Below, in pieces: positions 33,937 through 42,635 of a stretch of 64,000 nt of DNA. Position numbers and translations under genes: made by a program. A model generated the notes under the pieces. The model was not told the origin of the DNA, did not search any database, and saw only the letters and a program-made list of their open reading frames with translations. The DNA is from Pseudomonas koreensis (GTDB taxonomy: Bacteria > Pseudomonadota > Gammaproteobacteria > Pseudomonadales > Pseudomonadaceae). Location: positions 62,001-126,000 of the forward strand of contig NZ_JAOEJU010000001.1 of assembly GCF_025447595.1 (NCBI RefSeq). Reading direction: 5' to 3'. Within the stretch, counting starts at the first letter, position 1. Every line of letters begins with the position of its first letter.

Positions 33937-34195
33937 GCGCGAGACAGGCATCTGTCGAACGCTATTCGCCATGTCGAAATCAGACGCCCCCATGCCGCTC
34001 CCAGGCTATTTGCGATCGACGCCAGGCACGTAAGGTGACGCATCATTTCATCGCCCTGCGTCGTCGTCCGACCGATTTGTAACGCTGCAGCGCTTGAGGT
34101 GCGCCGCTCTGGAGCAGGGCAACAGGAAGAAATGATGATCGCCTGACACGTCGTCAGTACGCCCAAACGTCGATCACCAGAGAACAACAAAAACA
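33937..34195. other. non-coding upstream region of the permease gene
   Basis: About 260 bases without a gene. It holds the second copy of the dispersed repeat (33966-34001) and must contain the permease promoter. I see no further clear site. Confidence 0.5.
33966..34001. repeat. dispersed repeat, copy 2
   Basis: This is the second copy of the 30218-30251 sequence, two bases longer (five C after GA). It is in the same orientation. Confidence 0.75.
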
Positions 34196-35602
34196 ATGAA
34201 TAGCCTGAACTCGAAGGACTCGAACGGTCAGTTGGCGCAGGGCTTCAAGCCGCGTCATGTCACCATGCTTTCCATTGCCGGCATCATCGGTGCGGGGCTG
34301 TTTGTCGGCTCCGGCCACGCCATTGCCGCCGCCGGCCCGGCCGTCTTGCTAGCTTATCTCTTCTCCGGTCTGCTGGTTGTGCTGGTCATGCGCATGCTCG
34401 GCGAAATGGCCGTGGCCCATCCGGACACGGGGTCGTTTTCCACCTATGCCGATCAGGCCATCGGGCGCTGGGCGGGGTTCACCATTGGTTGGTTGTATTG
34501 GTGGTTCTGGGTGCTGGTCATTCCGATTGAAGCGCTCGCCGCCGGGCATGTGTTGAATCAGTGGTTTCCCCAGGTCGATGCGTGGTTGTTCGCGTTGTTG
34601 TCGATCATTTTGCTGGTGGTGACCAACCTGTTCAGCGTGTCCAAGTACGGCGAGTTCGAGTTCTGGTTTGCGATGGCCAAAGTGGTGGCGATCATCGGGT
34701 TCATCGGGCTGGGTTTTGCGGTGTTGATGGGCTGGATTCCGGAGCGTGAGGCCAGCGGTTTGAGCCGGTTGATGGAAGAGCACGGCGGGTTCGCGCCGAA
34801 TGGTTTGTCAGCGGTGGTCGGAGCTTTCATCACCATCATGTTCAGCTTCATCGGGACGGAAGCGGTGACCATCGCGGCAGCCGAATCGAGCAATCCGGCG
34901 CAGAATATCGCCAAGGCCACGCGTTCGGTGATCTGGCGCATCGGCGTGTTTTATCTGCTGTCGATTTTCGTGGTGATTTCCGTGGTGCCCTGGAACGATC
35001 CGTTGCTGGCGTCCGTCGGCTCTTACCAGCGCGCGCTGGAGCTGATGAACGTTCCCAACGCCAAATTTCTGGTCGATGTGGTCGTGTTGATCGCGGTGGC
35101 CAGTTGCATGAATTCCTCGATCTACATTTCTTCGCGGATGCTGTTCTCGTTGGGTCGTCGCGGCGATGCTCCGCAGCCGCTGAAGGTGACTTCTTCTGCG
35201 GGCGTGCCGAGGGCGGCGGTGATTGCCAGCACCGTGATTGGTGCCGGGGTGACGCTGTTCAGCTATTTCATGCCGGCGGGGCTGTTCCAGTTTCTGCTCG
35301 CCAGCTCCGGCGCGATTGCGTTGCTGGTGTATCTGGTGATCGCGGTTTCGCAATTGCGCATGCGCCGGATGTTGCGTCGGCAGAACGTCGAGCTGACGTT
35401 TCGCATGTGGCTGTTTCCATGGCTGACGTGGCTGGTGATCGCCTTCATCTGCGCCGCGCTCGCGGTGATGATGGTGACGCCCGAGCATCGTCTGGAAGTG
35501 ACGTCGACCATCGGCCTGGCGCTGGCGATTTCCTTTATCGGGCTGGTGACCACGCGGCAGCATGGGCAGGCGAGGGCGGCGATTTCGGCGGGCGAGGCCT
35601 AG
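34196..35602 (+). CDS. amino-acid permease, APC superfamily (GabP-like)
   Basis: The 468-residue protein has about twelve transmembrane segments. The conserved first helix is MLSIAGIIGAGLFVGSGHAI, and GEMAVAHPDTGSFSTYA and IGWLYWWFWVLVIPIEA follow, typical of the AAT family (GABA, aromatic or basic amino acids). A further FSFIGTEAVTIAAAESSNPA motif near residue 225 is the family's helix 6 region. The short cytoplasmic N terminus (QLAQGFKPRHVTM) is usual. The substrate is not certain, with GABA permease the closest general type. It is monocistronic, with its own leader. Confidence 0.88.
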   Translation: MNSLNSKDSNGQLAQGFKPRHVTMLSIAGIIGAGLFVGSGHAIAAAGPAVLLAYLFSGLLVVLVMRMLGEMAVAHPDTGSFSTYADQAIGRWAGFTIGWLYWWFWVLVIPIEALAAGHVLNQWFPQVDAWLFALLSIILLVVTNLFSVSKYGEFEFWFAMAKVVAIIGFIGLGFAVLMGWIPEREASGLSRLMEEHGGFAPNGLSAVVGAFITIMFSFIGTEAVTIAAAESSNPAQNIAKATRSVIWRIGVFYLLSIFVVISVVPWNDPLLASVGSYQRALELMNVPNAKFLVDVVVLIAVASCMNSSIYISSRMLFSLGRRGDAPQPLKVTSSAGVPRAAVIASTVIGAGVTLFSYFMPAGLFQFLLASSGAIALLVYLVIAVSQLRMRRMLRRQNVELTFRMWLFPWLTWLVIAFICAALAVMMVTPEHRLEVTSTIGLALAISFIGLVTTRQHGQARAAISAGEA

Positions 35603-35666
35603 GTGTGTCGCAGGCGTGAACTGTGGGACTATCGCCGGCATGCCTGACATTCATCGGAGCCACATC

Positions 35667-36113
35667 GTGCAGACCATCCGCCGCGCTCAACCCCAGGATG
35701 TCGAGTGCATCACCGCACTCGTCACCGAGGCCTACACCCCGTACATCGCCAGAATCGGCAAAAAACCTGCGCCGATGCTGGAGGATTACCGGCAGGTGTT
35801 GCAGGACAACGAGACATTTGTCCTGACCGACAACGACGAGGTTGTCGGCGTGCTGGTGATGAGCCCTGAAGACACCGAGCTGCTTCTGGTCAACGTCGCC
35901 GTTTCAGCTCGGCACAAGGGCAAAGGTCTGGGGAAAGTGTTGATGACGTTCTGTGAAGAACACGCACGTGCGAAAGGACTGGCGGCAGTGCGGTTGTACA
36001 CTCACGAACGGATGACCGAAAACATCGAGATCTACAAGAAGCTCGGCTATCTCGAAACCCATCGCGCCACCGAAGATGGATTTGCCCGGGTGTTCATGCG
36101 CAAGTCGCTTTGA
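35667..36113 (+). CDS. GNAT-family N-acetyltransferase
   Basis: From GTG 35667, preceded by GGAG, the protein is 148 residues. ATG 35640 would add nine. The acetyl-CoA-binding region is VAVSARHKGKGLGKVLMTF near 80 (R-x-x-G-x-G motif RHKGKGLG). Other marks are VRLYTHERMTENIEIYKKLG and the closing GYLETHRATEDGFARVFM. This pattern is typical of small stand-alone N-acetyltransferases acting on small amines or protein termini. The substrate is unknown. It follows the permease gene by 65 bases and may share its transcript. Confidence 0.85.
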   Translation: MQTIRRAQPQDVECITALVTEAYTPYIARIGKKPAPMLEDYRQVLQDNETFVLTDNDEVVGVLVMSPEDTELLLVNVAVSARHKGKGLGKVLMTFCEEHARAKGLAAVRLYTHERMTENIEIYKKLGYLETHRATEDGFARVFMRKSL

Positions 36114-36127
36114 CCAGAAATGCCCGA

Positions 36128-36730
36128 TCATTCAGCGCCAGTTCGCAGCCATCGCCTGACCTCGCCCTGTATCGCATAGGCCGGCGCCTCGACCGCGTTG
36201 AAATCCTGTGTGTAGCGCTGAGCAAACCCGTCGACTCCCCACTCCTGAAACTGTTGTACGTGCTTCAGCTCATGGGCCCAGAGCGCAACGTTCTGTTCTG
36301 CGGTCTCAGCGTCGCGGAACAGAATGATATCGATCAGCGTCACCGCACCGACATCAGGGTTTTGCAGGATCGCCGTGGCAGCGTTGTATTGGCCGTCGTC
36401 GGTGACTTTGTAGTGCACGACATCGAGGACAGCGGGGTCATACCAGCGCAGCAGCTGCTCCCGGATGTGCGGGGGAATCGGTTTGATGTCGGTATTGGCG
36501 GCTTCGGCGCGGGCCTGGATCAAGCCCTGCGCCAGGACCGGTGCCGCCATCCGGAAAAGGTCTTCAGACAGGCGCACCGGATCCGGAAGGCAAATGCAGC
36601 TGTCGAGGCACACTTGTTTTTCGCCGGCAGGGCATGGGTCAGCCTGGGCCGGTGCTGCAAGCGTCAGGCAAAGGACCAAGGACAAAAAAGGGGGACGCGC
36701 CAAAGGCCCCTCGGTGTACGACCCTTTCAT
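36128..36730 (-). CDS. secreted DUF4157-family protein
   Basis: From the ATG at 36730 the protein is 200 residues, with a signal peptide ending near APAQA. The distinctive motif is VALWAHELKHVQQFQEWGVD (HExxH-like HELKH), with later FAQRYTQDF and NAVEAPAYA. DUF4157 proteins look like zinc-metallopeptidase relatives and often accompany contractile or polymorphic-toxin genes. A CPAGEKQVCLDSCICLPD segment near residue 30 has four Cys and could form disulfides after export. Activity and target are unknown. It is convergent with the GNAT gene. Confidence 0.8.
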   Translation of the reverse strand: MKGSYTEGPLARPPFLSLVLCLTLAAPAQADPCPAGEKQVCLDSCICLPDPVRLSEDLFRMAAPVLAQGLIQARAEAANTDIKPIPPHIREQLLRWYDPAVLDVVHYKVTDDGQYNAATAILQNPDVGAVTLIDIILFRDAETAEQNVALWAHELKHVQQFQEWGVDGFAQRYTQDFNAVEAPAYAIQGEVRRWLRTGAE

Positions 36731-36802
36731 TTTGCGGATCCCCATACATAGGCATTCCGTCTACGGGTTATCAGGTGGCAGATCCGGAGTACTGGTGTTT
36801 CT

Positions 36803-37069
36803 TTACTGTTTTGGCACTCGTTTCATTGCTTCCAAAAGCTGCCCATCAAAATATTCGGTGTCATCACGCTCTTCAGCGTCCATGCGCCGTTTCGCCTCAA
36901 TGAACATGTGCTCATAAGCAATGTTTTGATTCAGAAAAGTCGCGACCATCAGGTCACTCAACTGCTCGATGGGTGTGTCCCAGGCCTCTCTGCAGCGCTG
37001 TGTGAGCCCTGTCGGGGCATCTCCTGACCAAGGGCCTAAAAGTTTTGCGACGGTCAGCTTCGAGGTCAT
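36803..37069 (-). CDS. small hypothetical protein, possibly of a CdiI-like immunity family
   Basis: The 88-residue acidic protein starts MTSKLTVAKLLGPWSGDAPT. The WDTPIEQLSDLMVATFLNQN and EYFDGQLLEAMKRV segments resemble the short all-helical CDI immunity proteins that carry a TPL-x-x-LT-x-x-DL and YDGELL pattern. The match is at pattern level only. No CDI toxin is visible nearby. The gene stands between DUF4157 and MsrA, and a conserved cytoplasmic protein of other function is equally possible. Confidence 0.5.
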   Translation of the reverse strand: MTSKLTVAKLLGPWSGDAPTGLTQRCREAWDTPIEQLSDLMVATFLNQNIAYEHMFIEAKRRMDAEERDDTEYFDGQLLEAMKRVPKQ

Positions 37070-37229
37070 CGGTCATGCTCATAAAAAAATAGGAAGGGGC
37101 GCAGTTTCAAAGGCTAGATCAAGCTAGGGGGTTGTTGATGCATTGCCTGTCTCGCACCTCAGGTACGACGAAGAAAGGGATCAGGCGCAACGCGACAAAC
37201 ACCGCGTTGCGCACCGACCTCGTTGCACC

Positions 37230-37736
37230 TCAACCGCGCTTCGGCAGCTTCCAGTTCGGGCGAATGAAGTGGCAGGTGTAGCCATTCGGAATTCGCTCGA
37301 GGTAGTCCTGATGCTCCGGTTCCGCTTCCCAGAACGGCCCGGCCGGCTCGATTTCAGTGACTACACGGCCTGGCCACAGGCGTGAGGCGTCGACGTCTGC
37401 GGCGGTGTCCTCGGCGATATCGCGTTGCTGTTCACTGAGGTAATAGATCGCTGAGCGATAGCTGGGCCCGAGGTCGTTGCCCTGACGGTTGGGCGTGCTC
37501 GGGTCGTGGATCTGGAAGAAGAATTCAAGAATCTGCCGATAGCTGATCACGGCCGGGTCGAAGACGATCTCGATGGCTTCGGCGTGGTTGCCATGGTTGC
37601 GGTACGTGGCGTTCGGCACGTCGCCGCCGGTGTAGCCGACCCGCGTATGCAGCACGCCGGGATAGCGCCGCAGCAAATCCTGCATGCCCCAGAAGCAGCC
37701 GCCGGCGAGAATGGCGGTTTCGGTTTGACTGGTCAT
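37230..37736 (-). CDS. msrA: peptide methionine sulfoxide reductase MsrA
   Basis: From the ATG at 37736 (AAGGA upstream) the protein is 168 residues. The catalytic Cys lies in [16 protein letters not shown] near residue 15, followed by [20 protein letters not shown] and [15 protein letters not shown]. These are class-defining MsrA segments. The enzyme reduces methionine-S-sulfoxide in proteins and free methionine using thioredoxin. The longer frame to 37817 includes unrelated residues before the catalytic motif and is rejected. It stands alone, upstream of the hypothetical 88-residue gene. Confidence 0.93.
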   Translation of the reverse strand: MTSQTETAILAGGCFWGMQDLLRRYPGVLHTRVGYTGGDVPNATYRNHGNHAEAIEIVFDPAVISYRQILEFFFQIHDPSTPNRQGNDLGPSYRSAIYYLSEQQRDIAEDTAADVDASRLWPGRVVTEIEPAGPFWEAEPEHQDYLERIPNGYTCHFIRPNWKLPKRG

Positions 37737-37832
37737 GGCTTGTCCTTCCTCTCGAATGGGTCGCAGATGTTCCTTGATATGAGGGAGCGTCGGCAGATTC
37801 CAAGGTCGGTCGAGCAAATAAATCAGCGGTGC

Positions 37833-40253
37833 TCAAACCGACGATTGAGGTGCTGGCTCTATCTGCGCAGCGCTTTTGCGTTCAGGTGAGCGCAACGCCC
37901 GGATCAGGCCCTGCAATGTCTGGGCGTAGGTCGGATCCTGCCAGGTCGTGCCGGTTTTGAGCAATTTTTCCAAAGCACCGGCCTCGCGAGCCACGCTCGG
38001 CCATTCAATACTCAACGCGGCACCGTGCAGGCGATGGGCGGCATGCAGGGCCGGCTCACGCTGCTGCAGTGTGATTGCTTCGAGCAAGGCCAGCAGGTCT
38101 TGTTCAAGTGCCTCGATGATCCGTGTATCGGCCATCAGATCCTGTTCTGCAAAAGGCCGGGGCACCAGCGTCAAAGGTACGCCGCACCACACTTCGATGG
38201 TGTCTTGCAGCTTGCCGAGACTGATCGGCTTGCCGAGGATGCCGTCCATGCCCGCGTCGAAACAGCGGCTGATGTGTTCGTTGTCAGTGGAGGCGGAAAT
38301 CGCGATGATCGGGCAGGGTGGCTGCCCGGCATCGCGCTCGATCATGCGGAACATGCTCGTCAATGAATAACCGTCCTGATCGGGCAGGTCGCAGTCCATC
38401 AGGATCAAGTCGTAGTTGCTTTGCTCGAAACAGTCCATGGCCTGTGCGCCATCTCGGGCGATCACTGCGGTGCAGCCGAAACCTTCGATTTGCGCCTGCA
38501 ATACGGCCTGGTTGGCGGGTGTGTCTTCCACCACCAGAATGCGCAGGTTGTGGGTGAGGGTAGTGCCCGGGTGGGGCGTCGGAGATTCGCTTTCTACCGC
38601 TTCGATCTCTACAGCGGAAGCCACTTCGGCCACCAGTGAAACTTCGATGCGCGTGCCTTTGCCCACTTCGCTGTCGAGTGTGATCCCACCGTCCATGAGC
38701 TTGAGCAGGTCGCGACAAATTGCCAATCCCAGGCCCGTGCCGCCGGAGCGCCGATACGAGCGAGCCGCCTGGCTGTATGGCTGGAAAAGGCGCTGTTGGG
38801 CCTCCGGGCTGATTCCGATACCGGTGTCGGTCACTGTCATGCGAATGTGCTTGAGTCCGGGTGTACTGGTCTCGGTGATGAGGTAACTGACTTCAATACC
38901 CCCGGTCTCGGTGAACTTGATGGCGTTCGACAACAGGTTGTGCAGCACTTGCGCCAGACGTGTGTCGTCGAGCATCAGCAAGGGCGCCTGGGAGTCGCCC
39001 ACCACGCTGATCGACAGGTGCCGCTCGCGTGCCCGGAGGCTGTGCAGGTCAGCCACGTTCTGGACCAGCGCCGGGAGATTCACCGGTTCCCGTTCGAGCT
39101 TGAGTTGGCCTGCATCGAGTTTTGAGAGATCCAGCACATCGTCTAGCAGGGTCAGCAACGACTGCGCCCCGGTGCCGGCCAGACCGACAAAATGTTGCTG
39201 TTGTTTATCCAGCGGCGTGTTGTGCAGCAACTCCACGGCTGCCAGCACCGCGTTCATCGGTGAGCGGATTTCGTGGCTCATGACCGCCAGGAACATCGCT
39301 TTTTCCCGTTCGTTGCGCTCGGCCCGCTGACGCATGCGGTGGGTCTGGTAACTCAATCCCAACAGCAGCAAAACCACGATTCCCACGAGGGCGACTTCAT
39401 GGGGATAGTGATCGGTAATTTCGCTCAGGGCCAGGTTCCGTGTGGCGTGGTCGTCGATCCATGAGGCATGGATGGCGCGGACTTCGTCGAGGGTCATCGA
39501 GTCGATGACTTTCTGAATGATCGAGTGCAGCAGGGGCTGGTCGGCGCGGGTGCTCATGCCGATCTTCGAGACCATATCGGTCAGCACCCCGGAAATCTGC
39601 AACTGCCCCTGAAACCGTTTGTAGAGATACGGCATCAGATAGGCCTCGGTGGCCACCGCCGCGTCGGCAGTGCCATCGGCCACCTGCTGCAACATGGTCA
39701 TCGCACCCCCGCCAATGATGATCTTCGCATTGGGAGCCCGCGCGGTCACAACGTCGCGATAGCGGTCGAAATAGGGCAGGGTGACGGTCAGCCCGTTCAG
39801 CTGGTCGCTGTAGAGAATCGGTGGATGCTGGGTGCGCGTGACCACTACGGCTGTGGTGTTCAAATAATGCGTGGTGTAGAGCAGTCGTGGGTCGTTGCCG
39901 CTGGGGCCGTTCAGGCGCAGGGTCGAAATCAGGTCGGCCTTGCCGCTCATCAACAGCGCGATACGATCCTCGATCGAATGCGCCGGGATGAACGCCAGGC
40001 GCAGACCGGTCTTGTCTGCGATGAATTGCAGGTATTCGGCGGACAGCCCTTTCAGTTGTCCGCCTTCGATGTATTCGATGGGTGTCAGGTTATCGAGCGC
40101 TGCCACGCGCAGTACCGGATGGGCTTCGATCCAGGCGTGCTCCTGCGGGGTGAGTTCAAGCGGAGTGTGCGATGCATCGGCATGAGGCAGCAGTGCCACG
40201 CAACACAGGCTGCCGAGCAGCAACGTTAAACGCAGGCAGCCGCTGTAGTTCAT
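37833..40253 (-). CDS. hybrid sensor histidine kinase with periplasmic solute-binding domain (Roc/BvgS-like)
   Basis: The 806-residue protein has a signal peptide and a periplasmic SBP_bac_3 domain (about 35-270, ending at SWIDDHATRN). A transmembrane helix lies near 286-306. Next come the HisKA domain (AVMSHEIRSPMNAVLAAVEL near 330), the HATPase domain (NLLSNAIKFTETGG near 440, GGTGLGLAICRDLLKLMDGG near 525), a receiver (LRILVVEDTPANQAVLQAQI near 572, DLILMDCDLPDQDG near 618) and a C-terminal Hpt domain (HAAHRLHGAALSIE near 730). This is the layout of RocS1/BvgS-type phosphorelay kinases. The next gene upstream, 40256-40915, encodes its likely response regulator. The ligand is unknown. Confidence 0.93.
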   Translation of the reverse strand: MNYSGCLRLTLLLGSLCCVALLPHADASHTPLELTPQEHAWIEAHPVLRVAALDNLTPIEYIEGGQLKGLSAEYLQFIADKTGLRLAFIPAHSIEDRIALLMSGKADLISTLRLNGPSGNDPRLLYTTHYLNTTAVVVTRTQHPPILYSDQLNGLTVTLPYFDRYRDVVTARAPNAKIIIGGGAMTMLQQVADGTADAAVATEAYLMPYLYKRFQGQLQISGVLTDMVSKIGMSTRADQPLLHSIIQKVIDSMTLDEVRAIHASWIDDHATRNLALSEITDHYPHEVALVGIVVLLLLGLSYQTHRMRQRAERNEREKAMFLAVMSHEIRSPMNAVLAAVELLHNTPLDKQQQHFVGLAGTGAQSLLTLLDDVLDLSKLDAGQLKLEREPVNLPALVQNVADLHSLRARERHLSISVVGDSQAPLLMLDDTRLAQVLHNLLSNAIKFTETGGIEVSYLITETSTPGLKHIRMTVTDTGIGISPEAQQRLFQPYSQAARSYRRSGGTGLGLAICRDLLKLMDGGITLDSEVGKGTRIEVSLVAEVASAVEIEAVESESPTPHPGTTLTHNLRILVVEDTPANQAVLQAQIEGFGCTAVIARDGAQAMDCFEQSNYDLILMDCDLPDQDGYSLTSMFRMIERDAGQPPCPIIAISASTDNEHISRCFDAGMDGILGKPISLGKLQDTIEVWCGVPLTLVPRPFAEQDLMADTRIIEALEQDLLALLEAITLQQREPALHAAHRLHGAALSIEWPSVAREAGALEKLLKTGTTWQDPTYAQTLQGLIRALRSPERKSAAQIEPAPQSSV

Positions 40254-40255
40254 GG

Positions 40256-40915
40256 CTACTCCAGGGTCTTCATGATCTTGAACAGACCATTGTTGGACGT
40301 CACGCCCAGCTTGCGAAACGCCGTTGCCTTTTGCGCGCTGATGGTCTTGATGCTGCGGTTGAACTTCTCGGCGATCTCGGTCACCGTCATGCCCTCCAGA
40401 TAGCAGCGGATCACTTCCTGCTCCCGGGCCGACAACGCCGCACGTTGCAGGGCGTTGTCGCTGACGGTCTGTTGATCTTCATCGGCAGGCCGGATGGCAT
40501 CAGCGACCTGATACGACATATCGGCGCTCAGATAGATGGCTCCGGACGCGACCACCCTGATCGCCTTGACCAGTCCCGACAGGTCTTCATCCTTGCCGAC
40601 GAAACCGCGTGCGCCGACCCGCAGCGCCAGCGACACGGTGGCCGACTCATGGTAGGTCGACAGCACCAGAATCCGGCAGTCGGGAAATCGGGCGCGCAAG
40701 GCACGGATCAGGGACACACCGTCCAGTTCGTCACGGCCGAGCGCGAAATCCAGCAACAGGACGTGGGCGGGCGCACTGACCATGCCACGCATCAGTTCAC
40801 GGCTGTTCTCGTAGACACCGACGATCTCGATACCCGGCTCATCGCTGAGGTGACTGACCAGTCCGTGCCGAACGATGGCGTGGTCGTCGAGGAGCGCAAC
40901 GCGTAGAGGTTTCAT
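40256..40915 (-). CDS. NarL/LuxR-family response regulator, RocA/BvgA-like partner of the hybrid kinase
   Basis: From the ATG at 40915 the protein is 219 residues. The receiver has LDDHAIVRHGLVSHL near 10, the phosphoacceptor in LLLDFALGRDELDGV near 58 and LSTYHESATVSLALR. The LuxR-type helix-turn-helix reads LSAREQEVIRCYLEGMTVTE and SIKTISAQKATAFRKLG. It starts the operon: the hybrid kinase follows only three bases away on the same strand. A TTG at 40924 is an alternative start. In RocS/RocA-like systems the regulator controls surface structures, and two adhesin genes lie just beyond the EAL gene here. Confidence 0.9.
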   Translation of the reverse strand: MKPLRVALLDDHAIVRHGLVSHLSDEPGIEIVGVYENSRELMRGMVSAPAHVLLLDFALGRDELDGVSLIRALRARFPDCRILVLSTYHESATVSLALRVGARGFVGKDEDLSGLVKAIRVVASGAIYLSADMSYQVADAIRPADEDQQTVSDNALQRAALSAREQEVIRCYLEGMTVTEIAEKFNRSIKTISAQKATAFRKLGVTSNNGLFKIMKTLE

Positions 40916-41061
40916 AGCTGCCAATGGACACTCGATGGGGCCAGGCGACCCGATAATTAAAGACCATGGAAAGGGTCGTTACTAGCGCCTGGAAATGGAT
41001 TCCTTCCGGATGACTCACCGCGTGCATCAGGCGGCTGCGAGGGGTTGCTCAAGACCGAGAA

Positions 41062-42393
41062 CTATGGCGCGACCAGGTTCAGAAAGTCATCCCGTTCCAT
41101 AGGGTGCGCGAGGGCGAAACCCTGACCCGTGTTGCAGCCCAGTTTGCTGAGAAGCTCCAGCGTGGCGACATCCTCGATGCCCTCCGTGACCAGGTTGAGG
41201 TTGAACAATCGGGCAAGGCTGACAATGCCGGCAATGATCTGGCTCGACTGCGGCGATTGCCCCACTGCCCTGACCAGCGCTCCATCAATTTTCATCTCGT
41301 CGAACGGCATGCGCGACAACAGCGCCAGTGTCGCGGCGCCCGCACCAAAGTCGTCCAGTGAAACGGGAAACCCCTTGGCGCGCAGTGCCGTGATTGACGC
41401 CGACAGTGCCAGCTCGTTGTCGGCGACCACTTCCTCGGTCAGCTCGATTTTCAGGCGCCCGGTCGGCAGTCCGGCTTTGTTCATTTTTTCCGCGAGACGC
41501 GTCGCCAGTCCATTTGCACACAGGGTGTGGGCCGAGGCATTGATGGCGATGGGGATTTCAATCCCCAGCCGGTCGAGATGGCCAAGCGTTTCGATCACGG
41601 TCTTCTCGATGTAGCTGAACAGCAGCAGATCCAGCCCCAGCCGGTTGACCATCGGGATCAGAACGCTTGGTGGTACATCACCGTGGCGCGGGTGTTGCCA
41701 GCGGATCAAGGCTTCGGCGCCGACCACCCGGCGGCTTGCCAGGTCGTATTGTGGTTGCAGAACCACGCGCAGCCCCTCGCCGGTTGCCATCACCGACACC
41801 ACGTCATCCTCGCTGAGTGATTGCTCGACCCGCTCGGGCTGAGACCTGCGAGGAAGTGGATGTCTGGTGCCGGCAAGTCTATCGAACACCTGACGCAATT
41901 GATCGGTATCGCCCTCGGTAACGATCTCGACCTGGATGCCCGATGCACCTGCCAGCCGTGCATGGGAGGCCAGCGCGGTGGTCGATACGCCGTTGACGGT
42001 GGTTCTCCAGCCATGCTCGGCGCCGGCCTTCAGCAGGCTGGTGCCGGGTGTCGAACGGGGCGGCAGCGTCCAGACGATGTGCGGAACGCTGCGCAATCGG
42101 CCCGAGGCGTTCAGCTCGGCGATCCAGCACGGCAACATCAGGCCGTCGACGAGATCGCAATGGATCTCGGCGATGACGATGTCGACGGATTGCTTGCACA
42201 GCCGCGTCAGCAGGCCGTTCAGTGATTCCAGGTGTTCGATGCGAAAAAGATTGCTGCCGCCGATCAATGCACTCATGCGCTGCACGTATTGCTCGTCGCT
42301 GCTGAATACGACCAGTGAGGTTAAAGAGTGGCGCGTGGCGGCGATGACGGAATTTGCCATCTCGGTTGCTCGGTAGTGGGTAGACGCCTGCAT
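41062..42393 (-). CDS. EAL-domain cyclic-di-GMP phosphodiesterase with a degenerate receiver-like N terminus (RocR-like)
   Basis: The 443-residue protein has an N-terminal receiver-like region (SLVVFSSDEQYVQRMSALIG, VDIVIAEIHCDLVDG) that lacks a clear acidic pocket, then a full EAL domain. The catalytic segment is VVGAEALIRWQHPRHGDVPP near 222. Other active-site marks are IAINASAHTL, IELTEEVVADN, FPVSLDDFGAGAATLALLSR and MKIDGALV, so hydrolysis of cyclic-di-GMP is likely. Its position, next to a Roc-like kinase and regulator, matches RocR, the phosphodiesterase of the SadARS/RocSAR system. It is divergent from the first adhesin gene, across a 240-base leader. Confidence 0.9.
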   Translation of the reverse strand: MQASTHYRATEMANSVIAATRHSLTSLVVFSSDEQYVQRMSALIGGSNLFRIEHLESLNGLLTRLCKQSVDIVIAEIHCDLVDGLMLPCWIAELNASGRLRSVPHIVWTLPPRSTPGTSLLKAGAEHGWRTTVNGVSTTALASHARLAGASGIQVEIVTEGDTDQLRQVFDRLAGTRHPLPRRSQPERVEQSLSEDDVVSVMATGEGLRVVLQPQYDLASRRVVGAEALIRWQHPRHGDVPPSVLIPMVNRLGLDLLLFSYIEKTVIETLGHLDRLGIEIPIAINASAHTLCANGLATRLAEKMNKAGLPTGRLKIELTEEVVADNELALSASITALRAKGFPVSLDDFGAGAATLALLSRMPFDEMKIDGALVRAVGQSPQSSQIIAGIVSLARLFNLNLVTEGIEDVATLELLSKLGCNTGQGFALAHPMERDDFLNLVAP

Positions 42394-42635
42394 TTAAGCC
42401 ATAGGCCATCATTTCGCCCTATAGGACTGGGACTAAAACGCTTTTCGCGTCGTTCGCCTTGGGTCACGGGTGGCGTGGTGAAGACGCGAAATTTAGGAGC
42501 AGTCCGATATCTGCCTCGAGCGCGACTGCGCAGACTCCGCCGCCAACGAGGGTCGCCGCGAATACCTGATGGCGTGGCGCACCTGGCCTTGGTGGCGTGT
42601 GAGCGTCGCCTGAACCAGCTACAGGGTGAGTCACT
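42394..42635 (+). promoter_or_regulatory. leader of the first adhesin gene, with islands shared by the second leader
   Basis: Three islands match the leader at 47742-47998: ATAGGACTGGG (42421-42431), TTTAGGAGCAGTCCGAT (42492-42508) and ACAGGGT (42621-42627). The last lies 15 bases before the GTG start in both leaders and includes the ribosome-binding AGGG. GGACTG and CAGTCC are complementary and could be operator half-sites or an RNA stem. The sequence between the islands is not conserved. Confidence 0.6.
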
